DNA from: Piper betle
Taxonomy: Eukaryota; Streptophyta; Magnoliopsida; Piperales; Piperaceae
Assembly: GCA_033002965.1 (NCBI GenBank)
Contig: JAURVB010000009.1
Location: 1 to 64,000, forward strand
Length of the DNA stretch: 64,000 nucleotides
Direction: 5' to 3'
Part shown: positions 37,101-48,546 of the stretch, one piece after another
How positions within the stretch are numbered: the first letter of the stretch is position 1
How the letters are laid out: every line of letters starts with the position of its first letter
Program-made: the position numbers and the translations under genes
The notes under the pieces: generated by a model
The model's input: the letters and a program-made list of their open reading frames with translations, nothing else
Told to the model about the DNA's origin: nothing
Database searches by the model: none

Positions 37101-39055
37101 TCTTTTAAAAGATTTAGACTCAATTTGAACAGGAAGTTATAGCAAGGTGCTAAAGTATGTTTTTATATGGCAGATTATTTACTTATCATAATTTTTTTTC
37201 TCTCCTTTTCACATTATAAAATAAATGACCAAGTCGGTGAAAACTGACCACATCTCTTACACATTTTATTCTTCAAAGTTAATTTTCCTTTTCTCTCCTC
37301 AGGCATTGGAAGGTGGCCATCTTGTTCGAGGTGGAATAGTGTTTGAAGGAAGTGCTGGAAGCACTGCTATTAGTATTGCTACAGTAGCCCCTGCTTTTGG
37401 GTGCAAATGCCATGTTGTAATCCCTGATGATGCAGCAATCGAAAAGGTTTTTTTTTGCTCAATAGTAGTAGATTGACTATCTGGTAGGATGCTAGATTAG
37501 TTGTTTTATTCCAAATTTCAAACGATGGGTCTTGTTGAATAATTTACATAGGCGCAAATTTTTTTGTTGCTGATACATTTTACTAGCATTTTTATGCTGA
37601 CTGCAATATTTCGTACTTCACAATATTATAGTAACTGTGAGTCATCATTTTACCTTATTTCATTTAAGATCTTCATTTCCATGATTAGTTGGCCCTTCCA
37701 ATTCGTTTATTTACGGAAAAAGCCCCATCATCTCATCTTGCACCTACTCATTTATATGTATTAACCTTCATCAGTCTCAAATACTTGAAGCTCTGGGTGC
37801 TACTGTAGAGAGAGTTAGACCTGTATCAATCACTCACAAGGACCATTTTGTAAATATTGCAAGGAGAAGAGCTACTGAAGCAAATGAATTAGCATTTAGA
37901 CATGAAGAATCAAACCATGTTCTGGTCAATGGTACAATTGAGAAGGTAGATGATTCTCAGATTTTCCCTCATGATTGCAAAGGTGGATTCTTTGCTGATC
38001 AGTTCGAAAATCTTGCAAATTTTCGTTCTCATTATGAAGGAACGGGTCCTGAGATATGGGAACAAATTAATGGCAAGTTACATGCATTTGTGGCAGCTGC
38101 TGGTACAGGTGGAACCATTGCTGGTGTTTCACGATTTCTTCAGGTTTGTACATTCAATATTATGTTAAGTTTTCAATTCCTGGTCAATGCTGCCATTTTA
38201 TTGATGTCCACTTACTAATGATGGTTTTCTAACTGCCATAATTTGCAAAATCACTTTAGCATTCAATTAAATAGCTTGGTACTCATAATTAATTGGCGCA
38301 GATGACCAGTTTGGAAAGTGTCATCCAACTAGAATCGTTAGTAACTATCTAAATCTTTAACCTGCAATTTTTTCATGTTTTCTCTCTAACTCGTTAGTCT
38401 TCATCACTGGTTGTTTCAAAAACCTACGTGGAGATGACACTATAGTTCATTGAGTTAGTTTATGGCCCCTAATTTTTATCCATCTGATTCGTGTAACTTC
38501 CCCCTGACAGGAAAATGATCCCAACATCAAGTGTTTTCTCATTGATCCCCCTGGTTCTGGGTTGTTTAATAAGGTGACAAGGGGTGTTATGTACACACAT
38601 GAGGAGGCCGAAGGCAGACGGTTGAAAAACCCTTTTGATACCATAACTGAAGGAATTGGAATAAACAGGTTAACTAAAACTTTGCAATGGCTAAATTGGA
38701 TGGAGCTTTTAAAGGTTCAGACAAGGAGGCTGTGGAAATGTCAAGGTTAAATTATCGTCCTTTGTTGAAATCAACTCAGCGCTTATTTGTTAGCATGTGA
38801 TTGTAATTTATTTTTTTCTTCGCGTCTTTCAGATTCCTTCTAAAGAATGACGGCCTCTTTGTTGGAAGCTCTTCTGCGATGAATTGTGTGGGAGCTGTGC
38901 GGGTTGCACAAATATTGGGTCCAGGGCACACAATTGTGACAATTCTATGTGATAACGGGATTAGACATTTGAGTAAGTTCCATAATCCTGAGTATCTTGC
39001 TGATCATGGCCTAACTCCATCTGCCAAGGGGTTGGAGTTTCTGGGTGTGATATGA
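31184..39055 (+). CDS. Cysteine synthase-like PLP-dependent enzyme (fold type II)
   Basis: Member of the O-acetylserine (thiol)lyase / cystathionine beta-synthase family, close to Arabidopsis At1g55880. Six exons: 31184-31386, 31503-31577, 37303-37446, 37775-38143, 38511-38745, 38833-39055. An N-terminal hydrophobic stretch followed by RRRRR suggests a membrane anchor or organelle targeting. DAIGNTPLVRIKS opens the catalytic fold. NPGGSVKDR carries the PLP lysine, EGSAGSTAIS is the substrate loop, and AAAGTGGTIAGVSRFLQ binds the PLP phosphate. It ends KGLEFLGVI. About 416 residues with all phases joining. Two single-base gaps break the frame: in exon 1 after IKS near 31363 and in exon 5 after NRLTK in an A-run near 38677. 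Intron 2 is 5.7 kb because of an LTR insertion. A true cysteine synthase activity is inferred from the family only. Confidence 0.9.
32245..32660 (-). pseudogene. Copia gag fragment, minus orientation
   Basis: The frame reads ANAIWLTLKDKPGGTSATTN and VHQHLREMTNMTQDLELASH with DEQKVQAV, characteristic of copia gag. It is oriented like the enclosing element. Its 5' part is the inverted counterpart of 33150-33500. Confidence 0.75.
33150..35720 (+). pseudogene. Copia gag-pol remnant, plus orientation
   Basis: In order: gag (KLTIKFDTFKECGN, then ENIRTFDDIFRHLELEKGRL), a degenerate zinc knuckle near 33750 (CFNCN...FSRDC, the histidine lost), a protease-like site IIDLGATHHVT near 33870, GAG-pre-integrase sequence, an integrase end (MMAQANLPISFWRDAL near 34910) and a scrap of reverse transcriptase (KARLVAKVYTQQEG near 35670). 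Many stops and frame changes. It runs opposite to the enclosing LTR element, so it may be a separate insertion. Confidence 0.8.
33966..34253 (+). repeat. 144-bp tandem duplication inside the copia remnant
   Basis: Two adjacent copies, starting at 33966 and 34110 (AACACAAAAGCCGAAGTTCG in both), differ at only a handful of positions. The period is exactly 48 codons, so it kept the reading frame. Confidence 0.9.
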
Positions 39056-41448
39056 GCATCATTAAGTGCTGTTCTCTATTCGATAGCGCTGAGCATCAAT
39101 GCTTATTGACGACATATTGTCAATGCATTGACAGCATTTATAGAATAGTTGCCATTTTTTGAATTTAAGCAATACAAAGAAAATTTAGAGGAGGCTTGCA
39201 GCATGAATTTTCCGATACAAGTTCGACATTTTGTTGTGTGCTCGAACTCAGCCATGCTTTAGCATTAAACTTGATAAGCAAATTATGCTTCGAATGTTTG
39301 CAAGGACAGGATCATGAATTTGACTTTCACAATATCCGTCCTCAATCGATCCTGCTTAACTACATGTACATAATCTTGGAATTTTGAAGATCACCACAAT
39401 TCTCGACAAGCTCTCACTAATGAACAAACTTCCTAATACCTGAAAAAGAATAATCGTGATCTTAATGTTAACATTTTGGTGTTGATTAAAATATCGTAAC
39501 CACAACATAACCAAAAAGGAGATTAATGGCCATCATCAGGCAACTGATTTGAGTAATTGGTGGTGTATATCTCTTCCAAGCATGGAGGGTTAAAAATACA
39601 CGCGATTGCTTGCCTTCAAAATGAGAGCTAACCGTTCATTTCATTGCTTTTAACTTGAGCAAGAGCTTATAACTAGAGCTTATAACAACATTTGAACATT
39701 CAATGTTTATATTCTCTACCTTCGAAGCAAAGATGTTGGTAGGATTTAGAGATTTAAATGGCCAACATAATAGAGGACGATTACATAGCCTAAAGAAATA
39801 GAATATCGACATATATTGATGTGTGAAAAAATCCCGTTTGCAATGTAAGAAAGACAGGTATAAATAGCCTTCAACAGCACTTGGTAGTTTGCACAAATAT
39901 ACAAGCTATTCACCAGCTTCAACGTTAGTAGAAGGGCGGCTTAAAATGGAAGAAGGCATTCAGATCGCCAGATGCTACTCAAAGTTTGCAATATCGGATT
40001 TCAGTTTCGTTTCGGGCCTTTGATTGCCAGGCTGAGATACTAGAGGTATATCGGAAATATGCCGAAAATTTTCAAAAAAATTGTATATAATATATTATTA
40101 AAAGATAAGGATGATTATTCTATAGCTTATGAATGTAAACAACATACTTATGAAAAATAATACACATTAAACTAACATAACGGTTAACTTACTTAGTTGG
40201 TTTAACTTAATTAATGTAAATAAGCTAATAAAAATCCACTAAACCAGGTAATTATAAAAAAATACACTCAATACATTAAAAATGTACTCACAAGGCACCT
40301 AATAAGATTAAGTAATTGACCCTAAAAGTAAAATTAATAGGCTAGTAAATAATTAATTAAAATTACAAATAAAGTAATTAGGTGCAAATATAGTGAACAA
40401 ACACATGCTAATAGATTAATGACACTAAACAATTAATTTAGTATAAATGGATTAATGGGTTTAAACCACAAACAAATGAGGTTGACAATTTCACTAGAAA
40501 TGTTGCCGATATCCGGCAAAATTTCCACGATATATGCAATATAGGCAAAATTAATTTTACCGGCAAATTTTATTTCAAGTTGCAAAACCTATCATCCCGC
40601 GGATATCTCCGGCTGAAATGGCAAACCATGAATCTACTTCAATCTTGAAAGTTCACTTGGCATGCAATAATCAAGATAAAGAATTTCTTCCCATATTGTA
40701 TGGATGCAAAAAATGGATTAAAAGACACATTTTCTCACCACCCACATGAAGCAGTGTCCAAAAATCTTTCAAACCCTTTTTCTGAAACTAGTGGGCGTCA
40801 AAGCATGGATTCGTGGCTGCAGGAAAGACAGTAGTGCGCGGACAAAAGTTAAGAAAAGGAAGTTTGTAATGAAAGAAGAGAAGATATCAAATAAATACAC
40901 TAATAAGAAACTTTAGAATAATGAGTATATGAATTTTAATAACTAATACCTCACAGAACAGACATGCCACCCCCATTATATCCATTCAACAAAAGTCTCT
41001 TCGAACTCATGGCACAAACCATACATTAAAGCTAGTTCTACAACTTTGGAAAAAAAAGAGGTAGCTCTACACTTGCAACAAAAAAAAACTCTTAGTAGCC
41101 AAGTGTAGTCAGTAAGGAATTTATTTCCAGTGTCGACAACAAACATATTTCTAGAAGAAACCACTTTGAACTGATCTGCCACAGCTCAAGATAGATCTCA
41201 CTCTAACACTGTAGCAAATAACTAACTCAAACAATTTCATTATCGTGTTCAATCCAGGCTCCAATCACCTTCATGAGATAGCTAGGCGTGATATAGATAT
41301 GGAGTGAGAAAACTCTTAAGAAGAAATAATCTATAATCCTCCTAAAACCAGAAACGGCATAATAAGAGCAGTCATAGGAAAAAAAATATATCAGGCACTA
41401 TACAAAATAGAAATTTTCACATACAAATGATCTCAATGTTTTCAATCT
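39056..41448. other. Spacer between convergent genes
   Basis: Holds the 3' ends of the PLP enzyme and GnT-II genes. A repeat-like patch at about 39985-40620 has ATATCGGA, CCGATATCCGGC and GGATATCTCCGGC near its edges and AT-rich DNA inside; it may be a decayed terminal-inverted-repeat element but I could not fix its ends. No gene recognised. Confidence 0.45.
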
Positions 41449-42763
41449 TCAACTTGATGACACAAGCGTATACATTCGAGCAAAATCTAAACAAAGCCGG
41501 CGATCCCGCTCATCACCCCAACCACCCCAGCCCCTAAATCCAGCTTTATAACCTTCTTCCCGAGTGTAAACATGCACATCCCAATCAGGACTAAAGTTAA
41601 CAATCCTATTACTATCTTCTGAGACAACATTGAATACGCCATCCGCGACACAAGAATCCTTTTGGCCTTGTCCCTGATGTAAACCACACTTTCCAAAATG
41701 CACTGCACTCCTTCGCGATCCTCTCAAAGTATAGACAGGGGTACCCCATGATGGATAAACAGTTGACCACATTGTAATATCCCAATTGTAATCATCAAAG
41801 TGACAGAACTCATGGGCTCTATCATGAATTTTTCCCCAAACTGTCCTATTAAAAGCATACCCAACATTTCCAATCTTCTCAGCAATAAGCTTATGCCAAC
41901 CTTCACCCTCGGAATTCACATTCGATGGGGCTAGGTTCGCAGCATAACATTCAGGGCACCTCTTCTGCTTCAAAGAAGTGAGTAGCTGAATGCTCCGGTA
42001 AGCATTAGGATATATGAAGTGGTCTTCTTCAATAAAAAGAATGTGGCCCATATGGTTCCATGTTTCTTCCAGACCATCCCAAACAGTGTTCATCATCCAC
42101 CACCAGTGATGCTTCAGAGAAACGGTCTTGGGCAATCTATGGTTTCCATACTGATCTGGATTGCCATTGCAATTTTTCAGCAAGGCATCATCTTTCTTCT
42201 GACAGTCTTTGGGGGAAACTCCTGGAAAGCTATTTGAGTATATGTGAGGAGAATACGGTGAGAAGATTTGCTTTACTTGGCAAAACTTAATGCCTTCTAC
42301 AATTCGATTCATCTCTTCAAAGTATCCATCATGACTGACTATAAGCAAAGTCTCTCCAATGCCCTCCACTTTAGAAAGACTATCAATCACTATCTGGAGA
42401 TACTGAGGTCGGTTGTGCACATAAAGAACAATCTTAACATGATCTTTTGCTAAAATTGGAAAAAGATCCATGTTTCTTGGGGGCAACTGATTTCTCTTCT
42501 CCAAATACATCGAGAAATCTGTCTGATTGAACCATAATGGCCTCTTTGTCAGATGACTTGTACTATGCAATAAAACATTCCCTTCATCATATTTCAATCC
42601 AAGTACCTCTATCTTGGTCATAGGACGACGGGCTGATCTGCAAAAATCCGTTTGTTTTAAGGTAGCAAATCAAAATGCATACAACACAAGTCAAGAACAA
42701 GACAATCGGGAGGAAACGCCTGTATCCAGCTTCTCTTGCGCGGGATTTCCTGTAAAATCCCAT
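41449..42763 (-). CDS. Alpha-1,6-mannosyl-glycoprotein 2-beta-N-acetylglucosaminyltransferase (GnT-II)
   Basis: Golgi type II membrane enzyme of family GT16. It adds GlcNAc to the alpha-1,6 mannose arm in complex N-glycan synthesis. The ATG at 42763 gives MGFYRKSRAREAGYRRFLP, then one membrane segment (IVLFLTCVVCILICYL). The luminal domain has VLYVHNRPQYL, LLIVSHDGYFEEMNRI, KQIFSPYSPHIY, HHWWWMMNTVWDGLEET, the metal-binding FIEEDHF, FDDYNWDITMW, SAVHFGKCGLHQGQG and WGGWGDERDR. Length is about 437 residues (Arabidopsis about 430). The coding part has no intron. The membrane-anchor frame and the catalytic frame differ by one base at the T-run near 42650: one extra base restores continuity, so a consensus insertion error is likely. 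Otherwise intact. Confidence 0.93.
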
Positions 42764-43296
42764 GAATCTGCAAAAAATCGAGGCCTGCGAACAACAAGGG
42801 CATTCATTCAATAGCTAAAAATGAGTACAACCACCAAAAAGCAATCCGCAACTACAACCGCCGAAACATAGCACCACTATCCTACACAGACAACAACTCC
42901 AGCACACAACTACCAAGAAGCCCCCTTTTAAGCAAACTACAAGCCCAAGGATCTGACCACCTACTCCCAACATCATCAAGCCATCACCATCACCAGTTAG
43001 TATCAAACAAGACGCTTACTTTCTACTCAAAAAATCTATAACCCTCCCAAAATCAGCAAAAGCTGATTCCTTCCCAGAACAGGTTACGCAAAACGAAAAT
43101 GAAACCTTACCCAAAAAAATTGCTTCGTTCAACCACAATCAACTAGCAAAACATCAACTGATTATGAGCTCCTCGTGCGAAAATCTTGGAACGCAAACAT
43201 CAAAAAGAGCACAAGCCCACCCATCAAAACCACAAATCACCACCTAAAAGCAAGGACTTTCTACTACACCAAAGCAAAATCGAACACCGGTCTCAC

Positions 43297-43530
43297 CTAA
43301 AACCACCGCCTCGCGCCACTTCCGGAGCTCCAAAGCGGGTGAATTTGTTATAGAGAAGTGCAAGACGCCGCCGGCGGAGGTGGACCGGGGCGTTGAGCGA
43401 CTTCGGGAAGGGAGGGGGAGCTCGGAGGAGTCAAATATCGCAACTTTTTTTATTTTGGTGGAGAAGAAGGGGGTGTAGAGTCGGGGGTGGAACCGAGGAA
43501 AGTATGATTTGGTGGCTGGCTGACGCATGT
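43297..43530 (-). other. Likely 5' UTR exon of the GnT-II gene
   Basis: Four bases before the GnT-II ATG there is a clear acceptor (TTTTTTGCAG), and a donor TTTTAG/GTGAGA lies at 43296/43297. This implies an intron at 42768-43296 and a non-coding, GC-rich first exon upstream. The transcription start is a guess. The open frame there (43244-43528) is probably not translated. Confidence 0.5.
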
Positions 43531-44429
43531 AACGACCACAACAACGCGGCCGAGTAACGGCGTTTTGTCAAAAAAATATACAAATTATTGATTGACCTGA
43601 TTAGCAGTTAATCTTCTCTTAAGTAATTATTAAATGTTTACTTAATGTTCTATAACTATTTATTAAATGTTTAATTATTAGTTTGAGGGCTTTCATTCAT
43701 TAGTATGTCAACCGGAATTTTCAATAATGCACGATTTTGTTCCTCTGAAAATTTTTAGTCATGTCTCAATTAACTATTCCCTAAATATATTATGTATTTA
43801 GAATTCTTTTAAATCGGTAATAAGTTTTTCCTAAGTGGATGCATTTTTATATAAAAAAATATCCACTTAGTGTTTCGTAATAAGTTTACAAATACCCAAA
43901 CGCACTTGAAGCACAACTAATTTGAGCGTGGTTAAAAATCTTTTTTTATTGGTATTTACCGATGAAAATTTAATTAACAAACTTTTATGCATTTGGTTGG
44001 ATTACTTGACATATTTAATAATAAATTTTTCCTAATCATTATTTTAGTTTTCTCAATTTTTTATGTATGTTCAAGTAAATTAAATCAGATTTTGAATAAT
44101 GTTTTAAGTAGAATTTTACAACCAAACATTTCTTGATTAGCTACAGTTCATCAAGCAAACTTTTTGCCTTGATTGAATTAGTCAACATGTTTAACACTTA
44201 AAATTCTCTAATTGATGGTTTAATTGTCGCATTGCTTGGTGGTTGATGATAATTGTGTATGCACATGAAAAATAAATAAATAATAAATAATATAAGGTTA
44301 AGCCCTAATTGGTTATAATTTTGAGAGGAGTAATATTTGATTAGCCTTGATATGGTAAATCAGGAATACCGATAACTTTGTTGGCCAAAACACTTAAAGA
44401 GTTGGAGAAGTTGAGTTGATGCCTGTGTT
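43531..44429. other. AT-rich DNA, presumed GnT-II promoter side
   Basis: No coding signal and no bounded repeat recognised. Confidence 0.45.
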
Positions 44430-45095
44430 GTAAAATATCGGCCAATTCCACTCGGAATTGGCCGATTCAAATCGGATCGGTGGGTTTCCGATTCAAAAAA
44501 TAGCTAACTCGGTCTGTCATGCGAATCGGTTCGTGAATTGACCAATTCAAGCCGATTTTGACCAATTCTGAAATTGGCCCAAATCGGCTGATTCCGACGG
44601 CTAGCGGCGATAGACGGGGTGGCGACTGGGCAACCTGAGGCTAGTAGGGCGAGACGAGCTGGAGGGCGGGCGGGGGCGGGATAGGGCAGCGGCGAGGGCT
44701 GGGTAGGGGGCGGGGAGGGGGGCGACAGGGCCAGCGCGGGAAGGTGCGGTGAAGGGCGGGAGGCACAAGAGGAGCGTGGGCATAGCGGGGCGGGCCGGCG
44801 AGGGGAGGGACGGGTGGGGCTGGGAGGGGAAGGTAGGGCGCGGCGGCAGCGGCAGTGATGGGGGAAGGACGACGGCGGGTGTGGGAGAGAACATGGGGAG
44901 AAATAAAAGAAATAGTTGTGGCATTCTCGTAATTAAAACTTGACTCGAATTCGACTCGAGTAAAAAATAATAACTAATTCTAAATAATTCAAAAAATAAT
45001 CTAAAAAATATGAAAAAACACCATAAAAGATAATACATACCATAATATTCAATAACTAATAACCTACCAATTTTGACTAAATTGAAATTTTTGTA
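44430..45095. mobile_element. GC-cored hAT-like element, copy 3 (right end lost)
   Basis: Starts TATCGGCCAATTCCACTCGG and repeats GAATTGGCCGATTCAAATCG like the intact copy at 15618-16527. It then has a G-rich core, GTGGCATTCTCGTAATTAAA at about 44920-44940 and the AT-rich arm. The closing arm is missing, so the right end was deleted or overwritten. Confidence 0.65.
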
Positions 45096-45756
45096 TTGGT
45101 CTCCGTCAGTAGCACCACGGTCGGCTTCCCTTTGCCAGGGATTTGTCAGACCGGCGCCGCCCATGCCCTCCTTCCCTCTCCCTCACTTCCCCCGGTCTAT
45201 TCCTCCTTCGAGAGCCACCCCTGCACTTGTGTTGGTCATCGCCATCCTCTAGCCACCGCCGACCACCACCGTGGCCGACCTTACCCACACCCTCCGACCA
45301 CCTCCTCCAACCTGTCACTGCCCTAGCCGCCCCTCTTTGTCGCAGTCGCCAACAACCTGCTATCGTCATTGCCAACCGGTCGTCACCTTGCCAGACTCTC
45401 CCCTTTGCCCTCACCCTACCCTACCTGCATGCACACCCACCCTCACCCTTTCCCCTTGCCAAATAGATCCTATGAAGCCCCTACTAGTGACTTGCCGGCG
45501 GCGACCTGTTGTCGTAGCCACCGGCTGATCGTTGCCTCCACTAGATGCCTTCTTCACACCCGAGCTATGCGCCCTATCCCCAGCCTTGGCCATGTCTTCC
45601 TTGACCAATCAGTAGTCACAATGACAGTCAGGCCGTCATCACCACCATTCGTGCCGACAATTTGGTATACATCCCATATAATTTAGTTTGATGTCATTTT
45701 ATGATTGATAATAATGGAATGTAAATTAATATAAAAACTTGTCTTTAAATTTTGTT
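45096..45756. other. C-rich repeat-like DNA of unknown origin
   Basis: GC-rich block with open frames on both strands but no protein similarity. It resembles the cores of nearby elements in composition, not clearly in sequence. It becomes AT-rich after 45670. Confidence 0.4.
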
Positions 45757-46332
45757 CTATTCTATTGTGATTTATTTTACTGATTGCAGGATGGGTTAAG
45801 TGGTGTTTTATTGGATCCCACTTAATTCAAGTCATTTAGTTAACAATTTTTCAGATTAATAACTCTCGAGGATGAGATCCCACAAGTCGGATTTCAAAAA
45901 TAAGATCCACCTCAAGTTACTTTTAACTCTATTATTATATAAATCCTTTTCCAGACTTATATATAATTTTATTGAGTTTTCAATGAGACGAGAGATTGTG
46001 AAACTGACTCACACGTACCATGAGCGGGTGCATGTGCCAGTCAAAGCGAACTCTGGATTAGTGAGAGGGTTATTCTTTTCCTGAGGGATCTTGATAACTC
46101 TGCGTTTTGAGTTCCTTACACTAGGAGAAACATGAAGTTTTACACTATTTAGTACAACGCACGTCTGGACATGTGATTCAAAGGGTACTGAAGGTGACTG
46201 TCTGAGAGTATTTGGCCTTTGTGTTTAAGGCTAGGAGATATATGGAGGAAAGAAGAGGGCTTAGGATATATTGATAGTCCCAAGGGATTAGAAAAAAAGA
46301 GAAAATGTTGAGAGGGGCATCAGCAGACCAGT
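45757..46332 (+). mobile_element. Giant LTR family, outer copy (left piece, 5' truncated)
   Basis: Matches the part of the intact copy that begins near 62411: TTGCAGGATGGGTTAAGTGG, GATTAATAACTCTCGAGGAT, ATATATAATTTTATTGAGTTTTCA and GAGAGTATTTGGCC. Many C-to-T differences from the intact copies suggest age. It stops at the CCAGT (46328-46332) that flanks the next insertion and resumes at 51715. Confidence 0.8.
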
Positions 46333-46503
46333 TGTAATACCTCAAATCCAGTTCACGGTTGGGAACCAAACCGGAATGTCACAGGTCCAGTTAGGTCGGC
46401 TAACCCGAACTCAACCCTAAGGATCTACTCTCAACATCTCGAGATAGAAGATGTCTATTGTCATGCATGAATGAATGCACAAAAATAAACCTAACATGCT
46501 ACT
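46333..46503 (-). mobile_element. Giant LTR family, middle copy (3' end piece)
   Basis: Reads TGTAATACCTCAAATCC on the plus strand, the reversed 3' terminus of the family. It is flanked on the left by CCAGT, repeated at 51710-51714. It is interrupted after CTACT (46499-46503) by the innermost copy and resumes at 49425. Confidence 0.9.
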
Positions 46504-48262
46504 TGTAAAACCCGTGACTCGAGTCAGGGTTTTACGTTACCGAACCAGTCGGTTCAACTGTTGGTTCGAGTCGAGTCAGTTTCATGAACCGCGTGCTGAG
46601 TCGAGGCCAGCCGTGAGTTATGAGCGATGAGAGTCAGGTGTACCTGAATATATGATGATAACGTCGAGAAGATGGTGAGATATGAGTTATCAGAATATAT
46701 GAAAGTATGCAGTATTTTTTTCTTTTTATATGTTTGATCGTAGAAATAGTTTTAGGCCGAATAACGCGTTAGGACACGTTGGATTATATTCGGGTGGGTT
46801 ATTAGTTATAGAGCATGCCATTTGGATGTTGTTGTGTTTGTTTTATTTTATGGAATTTTTCCATATTTTTCTAGATTTTTTTAGAATTTATTACGAACTA
46901 GTTATTATTTTGACTCGAGTAGGAATCGAGTCAATACTTATTTACGAAACTGCCACTAGAGCATTTCTTCTCCCTCCCGACCCTTCTTCACCCAAACCCT
47001 CGCCATTGTGTGCTGCCGCCACTGCCGCCGACGCCGCCTACCACTGATCGACGCCGCTCCGCCTTGCCGTGCCGTCGCCGTGCCGCCACGACCGACCCCG
47101 GCCACCGATCGCCTGCCGGCGCGCCGCCGCGATGCCACGAAGCCGCCTCGGCCGTCGCCACTCCGAGCCTGATTCCACCGCCGTTCGGGTCGCGTCGCCG
47201 CCGCTGTGACCACCAGTCTCACCCCCTCGCCGTCGCCGACGTTTCCCCCATCATCCCGACCGCCGTCGAGGCCGGCCGCAGCCCCGATCGGAGCACGCCG
47301 CCGCCGCCGCCCATTTTCAACGCCGCCGCCGACGGCCATCGCCGCCCCGGCTGCTTTGTTTGACACCACCATTGGACCAAGCTCGTCGAGCTGGTGCCGA
47401 TAGACCCCCTGATTGCCCCGTCCCGAATCATCGCCGGAAAACCGCCAGAATCCGCCGGAAAACTGCCGACACTCGCCGGAAAACCGCTGGAAAATTGGAT
47501 TCATGGGAAATTCGCCGGATCATCCGCCGAATGCACCCGGTCCAATCTGATCGGACTTCGGACGCCGCTAGGTGCCGAATTCGAGTTTCGAGCCACGAAA
47601 CGGAAACCCTAGCCGTCGCCGATTTTCGACGACGCGAGGTATAATTTATTTTAACTTAATTATTTGAAAGTATTGATTATTAGAATTGCATGCTAGGATT
47701 GGTGAATTGTGTGTTATAATAATATATATAAATGTAGATTTGATTAAGGATAAAATATGAAATTTGTTTGATTGAGTGGTGTTAAAAATGGAGGCTAAGA
47801 AACTAATTAGGGTAACTAGGTAATGATCATGATCTAATGCAAACTAGCCTAAGTAGACTTGCTAGAATTGATATAGGTTGATGTGTGTTGATTGATGCGT
47901 GATTGTGTTGATTGTGTGTGCATGCTATAGGATGTGTGATTCATCATGCGGGCGTTAGTTTTTAGCTTGATTGTGTAGGTACGGTGTAGGAGCTCGCCGC
48001 CTAGGCGCGTGGACCCGTTTGGAGCTTCTACCAGGTCCGTTTAGGACTCGTTCTCTGTTTTTACGCTACTCTATTGTGTATTTGATTTATCATGTGCAGG
48101 ACGAGTTAAGTGGCGTTTTATCGGATCCCACTTAACTCGGGTCATTTAGCCAACGATTTTCCGGATTAATAACCCTCGAGGATGAGATCCCTCGAGTTTG
48201 TTTTCGAACTTCAGATCCAGCTCACGATGCCTTCGGGCCTATTGTATAAATCCCAACCTAGC

Positions 48263-48274
48263 CCTATATATATG
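48263..48274 (+). promoter_or_regulatory. Putative TATA box of the giant LTR (innermost copy)
   Basis: CCTATATATATG, found at the equivalent place in the copy at 62605-62617 and followed in both by the conserved GTTTTCAGTGAGA. Its conservation and position suggest the LTR promoter. Confidence 0.4.
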
Positions 48275-48527
48275 TATAGTTTTCGCGTTTTCAGTGAGAG
48301 ATTGGATGAGGGAAATCCGACTACCGTGCTACGCGAGCGGGCACGTGTGAGTCGATAGTGGGCTCTGGAATGGTGTGCGGGCCGTTTCATTCCCGAGGGA
48401 TCCTGACAACTCCACCTTTGAGTTCCTCAAACCCGGAGAAGTGTGGAGGTTCACGGGTACTGCATTGCAGCGCATGTCTAGACTTGTGGTTTCAAAGGGT
48501 ACTAAAGGCGACTGCCTGAGAGTACTC

Positions 48528-48546
48528 GGCCTTCGTGCTCAAGGCC
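48528..48546 (+). other. Conserved hairpin in the presumed LTR leader
   Basis: GGCCTTCGTGCTCAAGGCC forms a 6-bp stem with a 7-base loop downstream of the TATA box. The identical sequence is at 62868-62886. The older outer and middle copies keep a pairable stem through G-T pairs. Confidence 0.45.

Noticed and set aside
43244..43528. 94-codon frame upstream of GnT-II as a gene
   Set aside because: It spans a splice donor and fits the GnT-II 5' UTR exon better; no protein similarity.
47010..47644. Possible protein encoded by the GC core of the giant LTR (AGKPPE-type repeats)
   Set aside because: The AGKPP frame appears in two copies, but other copies keep the DNA in different frames and with stops; the repeat reflects CCGGAAAACC DNA units rather than coding selection.
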